64,000 bases of DNA from Streptomyces maremycinicus (GTDB lineage: Bacteria > Actinomycetota > Actinomycetes > Streptomycetales > Streptomycetaceae). Below are positions 25,389 to 34,899 of this stretch, one piece after another (position 1 is the first letter of the stretch; each line of letters starts with the position of its first letter). The DNA lies in NCBI RefSeq assembly GCF_001184025.1, contig NZ_BBYG01000011.1, positions 331,574-395,573 on the forward strand, given 5' to 3'. The notes beneath the pieces were generated by a model. The model worked only from the letters and a program-made list of their open reading frames with translations. It ran no database searches and was not told the origin of the DNA. The position numbers and the translations under genes are program-made.

Positions 25389-26845
25389 GCAGCCCGGTCC
25401 CCGGCGTCACGGGGCCGCAGGACCGTCCCGGACCCCGCGCCCACGTCCGTTCCCCTGTCCCCGCCCCCACGGAGCCCGTTCCTCTGCTCGTCCTCGACGT
25501 CGTCGGTCTCACCCCCCGTCTGCTCGATCACATGCCCCATCTCAAGACCCTCGCCCAGCGTGGTTCGCAGGCGGCGCTGGGGACGGTGTTGCCGGCCGTG
25601 ACCTGTGCGGCGCAGTCCACGTTCCTGACGGGGACGCTTCCGGCGGAGCACGGGATCGTCGGCAACGGCTGGTACTTCCGTGAGCTGGGTGACGTGCTGT
25701 TGTGGCGTCAGCACAACGGTCTGGTGGCCGGGGACAAGCTGTGGGACGCCGCCCGGCGGGCGTATCCCGGTTACACGGTCGCCAACATCTGCTGGTGGTA
25801 CGCCATGGGCGCCGACACCGACTACACGGTCACCCCCCGTCCGGTGTACTACGCCGACGGCCGCAAGGAGCCCGACTGTTACACCCGGCCCCCGGCCCTG
25901 CACGACGAACTCACCGAGAAGCTCGGCACGTTCCCCCTCTTCCACTTCTGGGGGCCGGGCGCGGACCTGGTGTCCAGCCGCTGGATCATCGACGCCACCC
26001 GCCACATCCTGCGCACCCGCAGCCCCCACCTCGCCCTGTGCTACCTCCCTCACCTGGATTACGACCTCCAGCGCTTCGGCCCCGACGACCCCCGCTCACT
26101 CCGGGCGGCCGCCGACCTGGACGCGGCCATGGCCCCCCTCCTGGCCGACGCCCGGACGCAAGGCCGCACCGTCGTCGCCCTGTCCGAGTACGGCATCACC
26201 CCGGTGAGCCGGCCCGTCGACATCAACCGTGTCCTGCGCCGGGCGGGTCTGCTCGACGTGCACACCCAGGACGGCATGGAGTACCTCGACCCGATGGCGT
26301 CCCGAGCCTTCGCGGTCGCCGACCACCAGCTCGCCCACGTCTACGTACGGCGTCCCGAGGACCTGCCCCGGGTGCGGGAGGTGCTCGAAGCGCTGTCCGG
26401 CGTCGGTGAACTCCTCGACGACGAGGGGAAGAAGCGGCACGGCCTCGACCACCCGCGCTCCGGTGAACTCGTCGCCGTGGCGGAGCCGGACGCCTGGTTC
26501 ACGTACTACTACTGGCTCGACGACGCCCGCGCACCCGACTTCGCACAGCTGGTGGAGATCCACCGCAAACCCGGCTACGACCCGGCCGAGCTGTTCATGG
26601 ACCCCCTCGACCCCTATGTGAAGGTCAAGGCGGCCGGCGCGCTGGCCCGCAAGAAGCTCGGCATGCGCTACCGCATGGTGGTGGTGCCTCTCGATCCGTC
26701 ACCTGTTCGAGGCAGCCACGGCCGCCTCCCCGTGAGCGACGACGACGGTCCGCTCCTCATCTGCTCCACCCCCCGTTCGCTCGGCGACCGCGTCGCGGCC
26801 ACCGACGTGAAAGCACTGCTGCTCCGACTGGCCGGTCTGTGCTGA
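25385..26845 (+). CDS. eboF: Alkaline phosphatase-superfamily phosphodiesterase, EboF-like
   Basis: 486 residues of the type I phosphodiesterase/nucleotide pyrophosphatase family. Metal-binding Asp is in LLVLDVVGLTP, the nucleophile Thr in PAVTCAAQSTFLTGTLPAEH, and further metal ligands lie in CYLPHLDYDLQRFG and SEYGIT. No signal peptide is visible, so cytoplasmic action is likely unless exported in complex. It would hydrolyse a phosphodiester or nucleotide-linked intermediate made by the upstream cyclase and prenyltransferase; this is inference. It overlaps eboE by 4 bases and is the last gene of the overlapping series. Confidence 0.84.
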   Translation: MSSPVPGVTGPQDRPGPRAHVRSPVPAPTEPVPLLVLDVVGLTPRLLDHMPHLKTLAQRGSQAALGTVLPAVTCAAQSTFLTGTLPAEHGIVGNGWYFRELGDVLLWRQHNGLVAGDKLWDAARRAYPGYTVANICWWYAMGADTDYTVTPRPVYYADGRKEPDCYTRPPALHDELTEKLGTFPLFHFWGPGADLVSSRWIIDATRHILRTRSPHLALCYLPHLDYDLQRFGPDDPRSLRAAADLDAAMAPLLADARTQGRTVVALSEYGITPVSRPVDINRVLRRAGLLDVHTQDGMEYLDPMASRAFAVADHQLAHVYVRRPEDLPRVREVLEALSGVGELLDDEGKKRHGLDHPRSGELVAVAEPDAWFTYYYWLDDARAPDFAQLVEIHRKPGYDPAELFMDPLDPYVKVKAAGALARKKLGMRYRMVVVPLDPSPVRGSHGRLPVSDDDGPLLICSTPRSLGDRVAATDVKALLLRLAGLC

Positions 26846-26916
26846 CTGATTGCCGACCGGTCACAAGTGAAGCACTCACCACTGACAACGCCTTCCGATC
26901 CCGAGGAGTTCCAGAC

Positions 26917-27957
26917 ATGAGCCGCATCTCCGACATCGACCCCGAACTCACCCACCGCCTGACCAGACGAGGCATGCTCGGCGTCGCCGCGGGCGCCACC
27001 GCGGCCGCGCTGCTGGGGGCCGCCGCCTCACCGGCGGGCGCCGCACCCGCCGCCGGCCCCTCCGCCGCCGGGCGCGGCCGTCCCGTCCTGCCTCCCGGCC
27101 GGCTCGGCATCCAGCTCTACAGCCTGCGCGACAAGGTCTCCACGCTGGGCTTCGCCCCCGTCTTCGCCGAGTTGCGGAAATACGGCTACGACGAGGTCGA
27201 GTTCGCCGGCTACACCCAGGGTTCCGCGGGCCCCATCACGCTCGCCGGGCTCAAGAGGCTGGCGCGCGACCACGGTCTGACACCGATCGGCAGCCACGTC
27301 GGCTACTACTCAAGTGACCCGAACGCCTACACCTTCGCCCAGAACCTCACCAAGGTCCTGGACGACGCCCAGGCCCTCGGACTCAAGCACATCGGCACGG
27401 CTTCCGGCCCGTTCCGCTACGGCTCCACCGTCGACGCGTGGAAGCGCGCGGCCGAGGAGTTCAACACGTACGGAGCCGCCGCGCGGGCCCGCGGCATGAA
27501 GTTCTACCAGCACAACCACTCCGACGAGTTCGGCTTCGCGACCGACAACCCCAAGGTCCGTCTCTACGACGTCCTGCTCGCCGAGACCGACCCCGACCTG
27601 GTGTTCCTGGAGATGGACATCTTCTGGGCGTACGCCGGCCAGTTCCGCTTCTCCAAGCGGCCCGACGGCAGCGCGGCGCCCTTCGAGCCACTGGACTACG
27701 TACTGCGGCAGCCGCATCGCTATCCGCTCTTCCATGTGAAGGACGGAGTCAGCGACCCGTCGAACGAGTTCGGGTACCGGATGACCGACGTCGGGGACGG
27801 GGACATCGACTACCAGCGGTTCATCTCCGCGGTCACCCGGCTGCGCGGAGAGCGTCTGGCCCACCACTGGCAGGCCGAGCACGACAACCCGGTCGAGTCG
27901 TTCGCCTTCGCGCGGAAGTCGAGCGCGCACCTGCACGCGTTGCGCGAGAAGTGCTGA
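26917..27957 (+). CDS. Exported sugar phosphate isomerase/epimerase-like protein (Tat signal)
   Basis: 346 residues. ATG 26917 follows GAGGAG. The N-terminus has a Tat signal (LTRRGMLGVAAGATAAALLG with cleavage near PAGA-A). The TIM barrel spans about 65-340: LGIQLYSLRDKVSTLGFAPV, YGYDEVEFAGY, IGSHVGYY, KFYQHNHSDEFG, DLVFLEMDIFWAYAG, HRYPLFHVKDG and QAEHDNP carry the metal ligands. This group usually acts on sugars or keto-sugars outside the membrane. It starts 71 bp after eboF, and could be the last gene of that operon or a separate unit. It might act on the product of the ebo pathway or on 3-keto-sugars from the module at 12-18 kb. Confidence 0.85.
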   Translation: MSRISDIDPELTHRLTRRGMLGVAAGATAAALLGAAASPAGAAPAAGPSAAGRGRPVLPPGRLGIQLYSLRDKVSTLGFAPVFAELRKYGYDEVEFAGYTQGSAGPITLAGLKRLARDHGLTPIGSHVGYYSSDPNAYTFAQNLTKVLDDAQALGLKHIGTASGPFRYGSTVDAWKRAAEEFNTYGAAARARGMKFYQHNHSDEFGFATDNPKVRLYDVLLAETDPDLVFLEMDIFWAYAGQFRFSKRPDGSAAPFEPLDYVLRQPHRYPLFHVKDGVSDPSNEFGYRMTDVGDGDIDYQRFISAVTRLRGERLAHHWQAEHDNPVESFAFARKSSAHLHALREKC

Positions 27958-27986
27958 GCACCCGGCGCACCCCGCGCTGAGCGGAC

Positions 27987-28046
27987 GCACGCGCGTGTGG
28001 AGGCCCACCCCGGCGGACGACGGGGTGGGCCTCCACACGCGCGTGC
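27987..28046. terminator. Perfect 26-bp stem hairpin, bidirectional terminator
   Basis: Arms 27987-28012 and 28021-28046 are exact reverse complements with an 8-base loop, between convergent genes ending at 27957 and 28094. Confidence 0.85.
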
Positions 28047-28093
28047 ACCGTCGGCCCACGACACCACGGCCGAAGCGGCCCCACGCCGTCGGG

Positions 28094-29485
28094 TCAGGTT
28101 GTTTCCTCACCGAGCGGTTGCGGGTTGGGGACGATACGACGCGTGGACGCGGGACTGCCGGGTGACTTCAGGAACAGCGCCAGTACCGCGGAGGCGAGCC
28201 CGATGCAGCCCGCCAGGACGAACGCGCCCTCGTAGTCCCACGCGCCGACCACGATCGAGCCGACTCCGGAACCCACGAGGCCCGAGATGAGCTTGGAGCT
28301 GTACACCATGCCGTAGTTGCTGGCGTTGTTGTTCTCACCGAAGTAGTCCGCGGTCATCGCGGCGAACAGCGGGAAGATCGCGCCGCCGCCGAAGCCCGAG
28401 ACCATGGAGCAGAACAGGAAGAACGGCATGCTGCCCATCTGGCCGGAGACCAGCACACCGAACTGTGCGGTACCGAGCACGAGACAGACGATGATCAGGG
28501 TGTGGCGCCGTCCGTAGCGGTCGGAGATCCACCCGATGATGCCGCGCCCGGTGCCGTTGACGATCGCCTTCAGGGACATCGCCGTGGCCACGATCCCCCC
28601 GGCGAAGCCCATGTCCTTGCCGAACGGCACCTGGAAGGCGATACCGAAGATGTTGATCCCGGCGGTGCACAGCAGACAGAACCACATCATCCACAGGACG
28701 GGGGTACGCGCGGCCTCCTTGGGGGTGTACTGCTTCATCGCCGGCGGGTTCTTCTGGAGCGCCCGGCGGATCTTCGGGTCGTCGGTGAGCCTGAGCGGGT
28801 CGACGTGCGCCGGCCACCAGTTCTTCGGCGGGTCCTTGAAGAACCAGCCCGCGCAGGCCACGACGGTGCAGCACACGAGGCCCACCGCCACCAGCACGCC
28901 CTTGTAGTTGCTCAGGTCCATGTACGAGGTGAACAGGAACACGAAGGGCACGGAGCCGTAGGCGAAACCGCCGTTGACCATGCCGGTCTTGCCGCCCTTG
29001 CGCTCCGGGTACCACTTGCCGACCATGTTCACGCAGGTCGCGTAGACGAGGCCGGCGCCGATGCCGCTGCACATGCCGAAGCCGAGGTAGGCGACGGTGA
29101 CGTGCGGCGCGTACGCGAGGGACAGGTAGCCCAGGAGCGTGCCCAGCGCGCCGAGCATCATCGCGTACCGCGCGGGCAGCCTGCCGCTCTCCCGCAGCTG
29201 CCCGGCCGGGAAGGCCACGGCCGCCTGGAAGAACACCCAGACGCCCATCAGCCAGAAGATGTGCCCACTGCTCCACAGGTGGGCGTCGTGCAGTGTGTCC
29301 TCGGCCGACGTGAACGCGTACTCCGAGGAGCTGATGCCCAGCATGCCCATCCAGGGAAAGAGCACCATGGTCCAGCGTGGTCGCCCCATGATGTCCCGGT
29401 CGCTCTCGCCGATCCGGTACACACGGCCGTTGCGGTCGGTCACCTCCCGGTAGGGGAGGGACGGGGAGTAGTCGGTGGTTGTCAT
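28094..29485 (-). CDS. OxlT-like MFS transporter, second copy
   Basis: 463 residues, 12 predicted membrane segments, a different subgroup from the carrier at 2774: WTMVLFPWMGMLGISSSEYAF at the first segment, GAGLVYATCVNMVGKWYPERKG in the typical OxlT middle region, and WISDRYGRRHTLI as the loop motif. Charged N- and C-tails face the cytoplasm. It probably carries oxalate or formate for the downstream-of-oxc gene set. It lies 121 bp after the acyl-CoA ligase gene with a strong hairpin in the gap, so it may be read through at lower level or have its own promoter. No small-subunit gene follows it, unlike the first carrier. Confidence 0.83.
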   Translation of the reverse strand: MTTTDYSPSLPYREVTDRNGRVYRIGESDRDIMGRPRWTMVLFPWMGMLGISSSEYAFTSAEDTLHDAHLWSSGHIFWLMGVWVFFQAAVAFPAGQLRESGRLPARYAMMLGALGTLLGYLSLAYAPHVTVAYLGFGMCSGIGAGLVYATCVNMVGKWYPERKGGKTGMVNGGFAYGSVPFVFLFTSYMDLSNYKGVLVAVGLVCCTVVACAGWFFKDPPKNWWPAHVDPLRLTDDPKIRRALQKNPPAMKQYTPKEAARTPVLWMMWFCLLCTAGINIFGIAFQVPFGKDMGFAGGIVATAMSLKAIVNGTGRGIIGWISDRYGRRHTLIIVCLVLGTAQFGVLVSGQMGSMPFFLFCSMVSGFGGGAIFPLFAAMTADYFGENNNASNYGMVYSSKLISGLVGSGVGSIVVGAWDYEGAFVLAGCIGLASAVLALFLKSPGSPASTRRIVPNPQPLGEETT

Positions 29486-29558
29486 CGCTCAGCACCCCTT
29501 GCGTCGAAAGTTCTGGCCAGCGCCCCCTGTCCAATGCCTTTCGTGTGCGCTCGGGTCC

Positions 29559-29593
29559 CGGGGCCGGCCGACGCGCACCGTCGGCCGGCCCCG
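29559..29593 (-). terminator. 15-bp stem hairpin between the ligase and MFS genes
   Basis: Arms 29559-29573 and 29579-29593 pair perfectly with a 5-base loop, 14 bases after the ligase stop on the minus strand. A terminator or attenuator inside the leftward gene series. Confidence 0.65.
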
Positions 29594-29606
29594 CGCCGGG
29601 GTCACG

Positions 29607-31751
29607 TCATGAACCGCCCCCCAACAGCCCCGCCGCGCGCGCCCACCGGTACTTGGCGCCGAGCACCGCCACCGGCTGCTCGGTCGTGTACGGGTAGGCC
29701 ACGACGCCCCGCTCGTAGAGGTACTGGCAGGCCTCCTCGACCTCCACGTCACCCGCGAGCGATGCCACGACCGGCTTCTCCACGCCGCGTTCGCGGAACT
29801 CGCGCACCACGCGCGCGGTGAGCTCCGCGAAGACCATCGGGGGAGTGACGATCGTGTGCCAGTAACCGAGTACCAGCGCGTGGATGCGCGGGTCCTCGAG
29901 TCCCAGCCGGACGGTCGCCTCGTACGTCGACGGCGGCTCGCCCCCGGTGATGTCGACCGGGTTGCCCGCCGCCCCGAAGGGCGGGATGAACGCGCGGAAC
30001 GCGGTGTCCAGGTCCGGCGGGATGTCCATCAGGGTGAGACCGTTGTCGGTCACGGCGTCCGACAGCAGCACCCCGCTGCCGCCCGCGCCCGTGATGATCA
30101 CGATGTTGTCGCCCTTGGGGGTGGGCAGCACCGGCAGCCCGCGCGCGTACTCCAGCATGTCGTTCAGGCCCGGCGCCCTGATGACGCCCGCCTGCCGCAG
30201 GATGTCGTCGTAGACGGCGTCGTCGCCCGCGAGCGCCCCGGTGTGCGAGCCGGCCGCCCGCGCGCCCGCCGCCGTACGGCCCGCCTTGAGGACGACGACC
30301 GGCTTCCTCCGTACGGTCGCCCGGGCGGCCTCGACGAAGGCGCGGCCGTCCTTGAGGTCCTCCAGGTGCATCGCGATGCAGTCGGTGTGCGGGTCCTCGC
30401 CGAACCAGGTGAGCAGGTCGTCCTCGTCCAGGTCCGACTTGTTGCCGAGCCCGACGATCGCCGACACGCCCGTCTTCGTGGTCCGCGCGAAACCCAGGAT
30501 GGCCATCCCGATGCCACCGGACTGCGAGGTCAGCGCGACTCCGCCCTTGACGTCGTACGGGGTGCAGAACGTCGCGCACAGGTCCTGCCAGGTCGAGTAG
30601 TAGCCGTAGATGTTCGGTCCGAGCAGCCGGACGCCGTAGCGCTCGCCGATGGCCACGATCTCGTCCTGGAGGGCGTGTTCGCCGGTCTCCGCGAAGCCGG
30701 AGGGGATCAGCACCGCGTTGGGGATGCCTTTGCGTCCCACCTCTTCCAGGGCCGAGGCCACGAACTTGGCCGGGATCGCGAAGACCGCCACATCCACCTC
30801 TCCGGGAACGTCGGTGACACTCTTGTACGCCTTACGGCCCAAGATGTCATCGGCCCGGGGATTCACCGGATGGATGTCCCCGGCGAAACCGCCGTCGACG
30901 AGGTTGCGCATCACCGAATTGCCGATCTTGCCCTGCTCGTTGGAGGCACCGATCACGGCGACGGAACGCGGCTGCATCAGCCGGCGCATCGAGGTGAGGA
31001 TCTCCGCGCGCGTGTGGTGCCGGCGCTCCTTGACCGGTGTGTCGGACAGGATCACGCGGATGTCCGCGGCCGTCGCGCCCCCGGCCGTGGCGATCACCGG
31101 GTTGAGGTCCACCTCGGCGATCTCGGGGAAGTCCGTGACGAGCTCGGACACCCGGCGGATCTGCTCGGCGACCGCCCACCGGTCCACCCCGGCCTGACCG
31201 CGCACACCGCGCAGGATCTCCGCCGCCCGGATCGAGTCCAGCATGGACAGCGCCTCGTCGGCGTCCACCGGGGCCAGCCGGAAGGTGATGTCCTTGAGCA
31301 CCTCGACGAGCACCCCGCCGAGCCCGAACGCCACGATCTTGCCGAACGTCGGATCGGTGACCGCCCCGACGATGACCTCCTGGCCCTTCGGCAGCAGCTC
31401 CTGGATCTGCACGCCCTCGACCCGGGCGTCCGCGTCGTAAGCGCGCGCGTTCCCGACGATCCGGTGGAACGCCGCCCGAACGTCCGAGGCGCCCTCCACC
31501 CCGACGACCACTCCGCCGGCGTCGGTCTTGTGCAGGATGTCCGGCGAGACGATCTTCATCACCACGGGACCCCCGAAGCGCGCCGCGTAGGCGACGGCCT
31601 CCTCGACGTCCCTCGCCAGCTCCTCGCCCGGTACGGCGATCCCGTACGCGTCGGCGATCACCTTGCCCTCGGGCGCGGTCAGCGCGGTCCGCCCGTCGGC
31701 CCGCACCGCGTCCAGCAGCGCGCGCACCCGGGGCGTCCGGTCCTCGGCCAT
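29607..31751 (-). CDS. ADP-forming acyl-CoA ligase (acetate-CoA ligase family, fused subunits)
   Basis: 714 residues. An ATP-grasp domain comes first (about 15-235; VPGEELARDVEEAVAYAARFG, GPVVMKIVSPDILHKTDAGG), then CoA-binding and ligase domains (SVAVIGASNEQGKIGN, VALTSQSGGIG, GSHTGALAGDDA with the phospho-His region, ITGAGGSGVL). The family makes acyl-CoA from acid, CoA and ATP, or the reverse. Placed after frc and oxc, it may prime the pathway by making formyl- or oxalyl-CoA, or recover ATP from formyl-CoA; this is inference. ATG 31751 is preferred to GTG 31754. It begins 4 bases after the frc stop, so co-translation is likely. Confidence 0.85.
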   Translation of the reverse strand: MAEDRTPRVRALLDAVRADGRTALTAPEGKVIADAYGIAVPGEELARDVEEAVAYAARFGGPVVMKIVSPDILHKTDAGGVVVGVEGASDVRAAFHRIVGNARAYDADARVEGVQIQELLPKGQEVIVGAVTDPTFGKIVAFGLGGVLVEVLKDITFRLAPVDADEALSMLDSIRAAEILRGVRGQAGVDRWAVAEQIRRVSELVTDFPEIAEVDLNPVIATAGGATAADIRVILSDTPVKERRHHTRAEILTSMRRLMQPRSVAVIGASNEQGKIGNSVMRNLVDGGFAGDIHPVNPRADDILGRKAYKSVTDVPGEVDVAVFAIPAKFVASALEEVGRKGIPNAVLIPSGFAETGEHALQDEIVAIGERYGVRLLGPNIYGYYSTWQDLCATFCTPYDVKGGVALTSQSGGIGMAILGFARTTKTGVSAIVGLGNKSDLDEDDLLTWFGEDPHTDCIAMHLEDLKDGRAFVEAARATVRRKPVVVLKAGRTAAGARAAGSHTGALAGDDAVYDDILRQAGVIRAPGLNDMLEYARGLPVLPTPKGDNIVIITGAGGSGVLLSDAVTDNGLTLMDIPPDLDTAFRAFIPPFGAAGNPVDITGGEPPSTYEATVRLGLEDPRIHALVLGYWHTIVTPPMVFAELTARVVREFRERGVEKPVVASLAGDVEVEEACQYLYERGVVAYPYTTEQPVAVLGAKYRWARAAGLLGGGS

Positions 31752-31755
31752 CACG

Positions 31756-33006
31756 TCAGATCACCCCGTTCGACTCGAGCAGGCGCAGCTCCTCGTCCCC
31801 GAGGCCGAGTTCGCCGACGTACACCTCTGCGTTGTGCTCGCCGAGCAGGGGTGAGGCGGTCACCTCGACGGGGGAGTCGGAGAGCTTGAGGGGGCTGCCC
31901 ACGGTCACGAACTCGCCGCGCCGCGGGTGCGGCACGCGGACCACCATCTCGTTGGCGACCAGCGACTCGTCCTCGATGATCTCCTTGGTGGACAGGATCG
32001 GCCCGCACGGGATGTTGTGGGCGTTGAGCCGCTCCAGCACCTCCCACTTGGGCAGCGTCGAGGACCACTCCTCGATCAGCTGGAACATCTTGCCGAGTTT
32101 GGGCAGCCGGGCCTCGGGCGTCGCCCACTCGGGGTCGCCGGCCAGCTCGGGCCGGCCGATCAGCTCACTGAGCGGCTGCCAGCCGACGGGCTGCACGATG
32201 ACGTACACGTAGTCGTTGGGTCCGCCCGGCGCGCACTTGACCGCCCAGCCCGGCTGGCCGCCGCCGGACGCGTTTCCGGACCGGGGAACCTCGTCGCCGA
32301 AGTCGTCGTTGGGATATTCGGCGAGCGGTCCGTGTGCCAGGCGTTGCTGGTCCCGCAGCTTCACCCGGCACAGGTTGAGCACGGCGTGCTGCATGGCCAC
32401 GTTGACCCGCTGCCCACGCCCGGTGCTCTCGCGCTGGTACAGCGCCGCGAGGATCCCCGCCACGGCGTGCACACCCGTCCCCGAGTCCCCGATCTGGGCC
32501 CCCGTCGCCAGCGGCGGCCCGTCCTCGAAGCCGGTGGTCGACATCGACCCGCCCATGGCCTGCGCGACGACCTCGTACGCCTTGAAGCCGGTGTACGGGC
32601 CCTCCCCGAACCCCTTGATGGAGGCATAGACGATCCGCGGATTGATCTCCCGGATGCGGTCCCAGGTGAACCCCATACGGTCGACCGCGCCCGGGCCGAA
32701 GTTCTCGACCATGACGTCGGAGCGCCGGATCAGCTCGGTGAGGATCTCCTTGCCGCGTTGGGTCTTGGTGTTGAGGGTGATGCTCCGCTTGTTGCAGTTG
32801 AGCATCGTGAAGTAGAGGGAGTCGACGTCCGGGAGGTCGCGCAGCTGCTTGCGCGTGATGTCACCCGAGGGCGCCTCCAGTTTGACGACGTCCGCGCCGA
32901 GCCAGGCGAGCAGCTGGGTCGCGGACGGGCCCGACTGGACGTGCGTCATGTCGAGGACGCGAATGCCTTCGAGAGCCTTGCCGGCCGTTCCTGTCATGGG
33001 GGTCAT
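31756..33006 (-). CDS. frc: Formyl-CoA:oxalate CoA-transferase
   Basis: 416 residues, class III CoA-transferase. The catalytic Asp174 lies in [14 protein letters not shown], matching Asp169 of Oxalobacter Frc. [27 protein letters not shown] is the family N-terminus, and the glycine loop appears as [13 protein letters not shown]. It moves CoA from formyl-CoA to oxalate, giving oxalyl-CoA for the next-door decarboxylase. ATG 33006 is chosen for its spacing from GAGGTG at the oxc stop; GTG 33015 and ATG 32997 are alternatives. It lies between oxc and the acyl-CoA ligase with 1-10 bp gaps. Confidence 0.95.
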   Translation of the reverse strand: MTPMTGTAGKALEGIRVLDMTHVQSGPSATQLLAWLGADVVKLEAPSGDITRKQLRDLPDVDSLYFTMLNCNKRSITLNTKTQRGKEILTELIRRSDVMVENFGPGAVDRMGFTWDRIREINPRIVYASIKGFGEGPYTGFKAYEVVAQAMGGSMSTTGFEDGPPLATGAQIGDSGTGVHAVAGILAALYQRESTGRGQRVNVAMQHAVLNLCRVKLRDQQRLAHGPLAEYPNDDFGDEVPRSGNASGGGQPGWAVKCAPGGPNDYVYVIVQPVGWQPLSELIGRPELAGDPEWATPEARLPKLGKMFQLIEEWSSTLPKWEVLERLNAHNIPCGPILSTKEIIEDESLVANEMVVRVPHPRRGEFVTVGSPLKLSDSPVEVTASPLLGEHNAEVYVGELGLGDEELRLLESNGVI

Positions 33007-33016
33007 CGGGGGCACC

Positions 33017-34699
33017 TCACTTGTACATCGTCTGGTTCATCGTTCCGGGGGCGTACGCGTCGGGGTCCACCCAGACGTTGATCAGCGAGGGCTTCCCGGA
33101 CTCCCGCGCCCGCCGCAGCGCGGGCCCGATGTCGGCGGGGTCGCGCACCTCCTCGCCGTGACCGCCCAGCATCTGGGCGAACTTGTCGTAGTGGACGTCG
33201 CCGAGGGTGTTGCCGACCCGCTCGCGCTCGGGGCCGTACTTGGCGGCCTGGCCGTAACGGATCTGGTTCATGGAGGAGTTGTTGCCGACGATGCCGACGA
33301 AGGGGAGGTCGTAGCGCACGAGGGTCTCGAAGTCCCAGCCGGTGAGCGAGAACGCGCCGTCGCCGAAGAGGGCGACCACCTCCTTGTCGGGCCGTGCCTG
33401 CTTGGCCGCCAGCACGAAGGGGACGCCGACGCCGAGCGTGCCCAGCGGACCCGGGTCCATCCAGTGGCCCGGCGACTTGGGCTGCACGACCTGACCGGAG
33501 AAGGTGACGATGTCGCCGCCGTCGCCGATGTAGATCGAGTCCTCGGTGAGGAAGTCGTTGATCTCGCTGACCAGCCGATAGGGATGGATGGGGGAGGCGT
33601 CCGACCGCAGGTGCGGCAGCCGCTTGTCGAGGGCGCTCTGCTCCGCCGCGCGCAGCTCGTCGAGCCACTCCTTGCGCCGGGACGCACCTCCGTCGAGGCG
33701 CCCGGAAGCGGCCTCGGTCACCGACTTCAGCACCAGTCCGGCGTCGCCGACGATCCCGAGGTCGATGTCGCGGTTCTTGCCGACGGTGCGGTAGTCGAGG
33801 TCGATCTGGACGACCGTCGCGTCCGGCGAGAGCCGCTTGCCGTATCCCATCCGGAAGTCGAAGGGCGTCCCGACGATCACGATGACGTCGGCGCCCGAGA
33901 AGGCGTAGCGGCGGGACAGCTGGAAGTGGTGCGGGTCGCCGGGGGGCAGGGTGCCGCGGCCGGCGCCGTTCATGTAGGCGGGGATGTTCAGGGTGCGCAC
34001 CAGCTCGATGGCGGCTTCGGTACCCCGGGTCGTCCACACCTGGCTGCCCAGCAGGATCGCGGGCTTCTCGGCGTGCACGAGCAGGTCGGCGAGCTTCTCG
34101 ATCGCCTCGGGGTCGCCTGCCGAGCGGGTCGAGGCGCGGTAGGCGCCGGGCTTCGGCACCCGGGCCTTCGCCACCGGCACCCTGGCGTCGAGGACATCGC
34201 GCGGGATCTCCAGGAAGGCGGGGCCGGGCGCGCCGTGGTAGCACTCGCGGAACGCCATCGACACCATGTCCGCGGCGCGCGCCGTGTCCGGTACGGCCGC
34301 GGCGAACTTGGTGATCGGCGTCATCATGTCGACGTGCGGCAGGTCCTGGAGCGACCCCATCTTGTGCTGGGTGAGCGCGCCCTGACCGCCGATCAGCAGC
34401 ATCGGGGACTCCGCGCGGAAGGCGTTGGCGACCCCGGTGACGGCGTCGGTGGTGCCGGGTCCCGCCGTGACGACGGCGCAGCCGGGCTTGCCGGTGATGC
34501 GCGCGTAGCCGTCGGCGGCGTGGGCGGCGACCTGTTCGTGGCGTACGTCGACGACTTCTATGCCCTCGTCGACGCAGCCGTCGTAGATGTCGATGATGTG
34601 GCCGCCGCACAGGGTGTAGATGCGGTCGACCCCCTCTGCCTTGAGCGCCTTGGCAACGAGATGACCACCGGAGATCACGTCCTGGGTGTCGTCGGGCAT
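33017..34699 (-). CDS. oxc: Oxalyl-CoA decarboxylase (ThDP)
   Basis: 560 residues. ThDP-enzyme layout: N-terminal PYR domain with activating Glu in [17 protein letters not shown], central domain, C-terminal PP domain with [18 protein letters not shown] and NNSSMNQ binding the diphosphate and Mg2+. It converts oxalyl-CoA to formyl-CoA and CO2. ATG 34699 follows GGGACAGGA. Longer starts to 34924 would run back through the candidate operator at 34751-34774, so they are rejected. First gene of the leftward unit oxc-frc-ligase. Sequence differs from acetolactate synthase in lacking its FAD-specific features as far as visible, and the frc partner settles the call. Confidence 0.94.
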   Translation of the reverse strand: MPDDTQDVISGGHLVAKALKAEGVDRIYTLCGGHIIDIYDGCVDEGIEVVDVRHEQVAAHAADGYARITGKPGCAVVTAGPGTTDAVTGVANAFRAESPMLLIGGQGALTQHKMGSLQDLPHVDMMTPITKFAAAVPDTARAADMVSMAFRECYHGAPGPAFLEIPRDVLDARVPVAKARVPKPGAYRASTRSAGDPEAIEKLADLLVHAEKPAILLGSQVWTTRGTEAAIELVRTLNIPAYMNGAGRGTLPPGDPHHFQLSRRYAFSGADVIVIVGTPFDFRMGYGKRLSPDATVVQIDLDYRTVGKNRDIDLGIVGDAGLVLKSVTEAASGRLDGGASRRKEWLDELRAAEQSALDKRLPHLRSDASPIHPYRLVSEINDFLTEDSIYIGDGGDIVTFSGQVVQPKSPGHWMDPGPLGTLGVGVPFVLAAKQARPDKEVVALFGDGAFSLTGWDFETLVRYDLPFVGIVGNNSSMNQIRYGQAAKYGPERERVGNTLGDVHYDKFAQMLGGHGEEVRDPADIGPALRRARESGKPSLINVWVDPDAYAPGTMNQTMYK

Positions 34700-34750
34700 G
34701 GCGAAGTCCTGTCCCTTCGTAGGGGGTCGGAAGGCTCTCGCGGTACATTG

Positions 34751-34774
34751 CATACAGTCGACGAATACTGTATG
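34751..34774. promoter_or_regulatory. Palindromic operator between oxc and sucC, site B
   Basis: CATACAGT (34751-34758) and ACTGTATG (34767-34774) are perfect inverted 8-bp arms around CGACGAAT. AGTCGACGAA (34756-34765) matches the decamers at 2463 and 5454. The site lies 52 bp before oxc and 125 bp before the divergent sucC-like gene, well placed for control of both. Confidence 0.6.
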
Positions 34775-34899
34775 AAGCTTGTTATCCCGCATCCGGTGGG
34801 TGGTGTCCAGGGGGCGTGCGGCACTTTCGGTCATCGGAGTCCGGCCGCCTCGCGACGGCTCGGCGGACTCCGGATTCGACTTCACAGACGGGATCCGAG

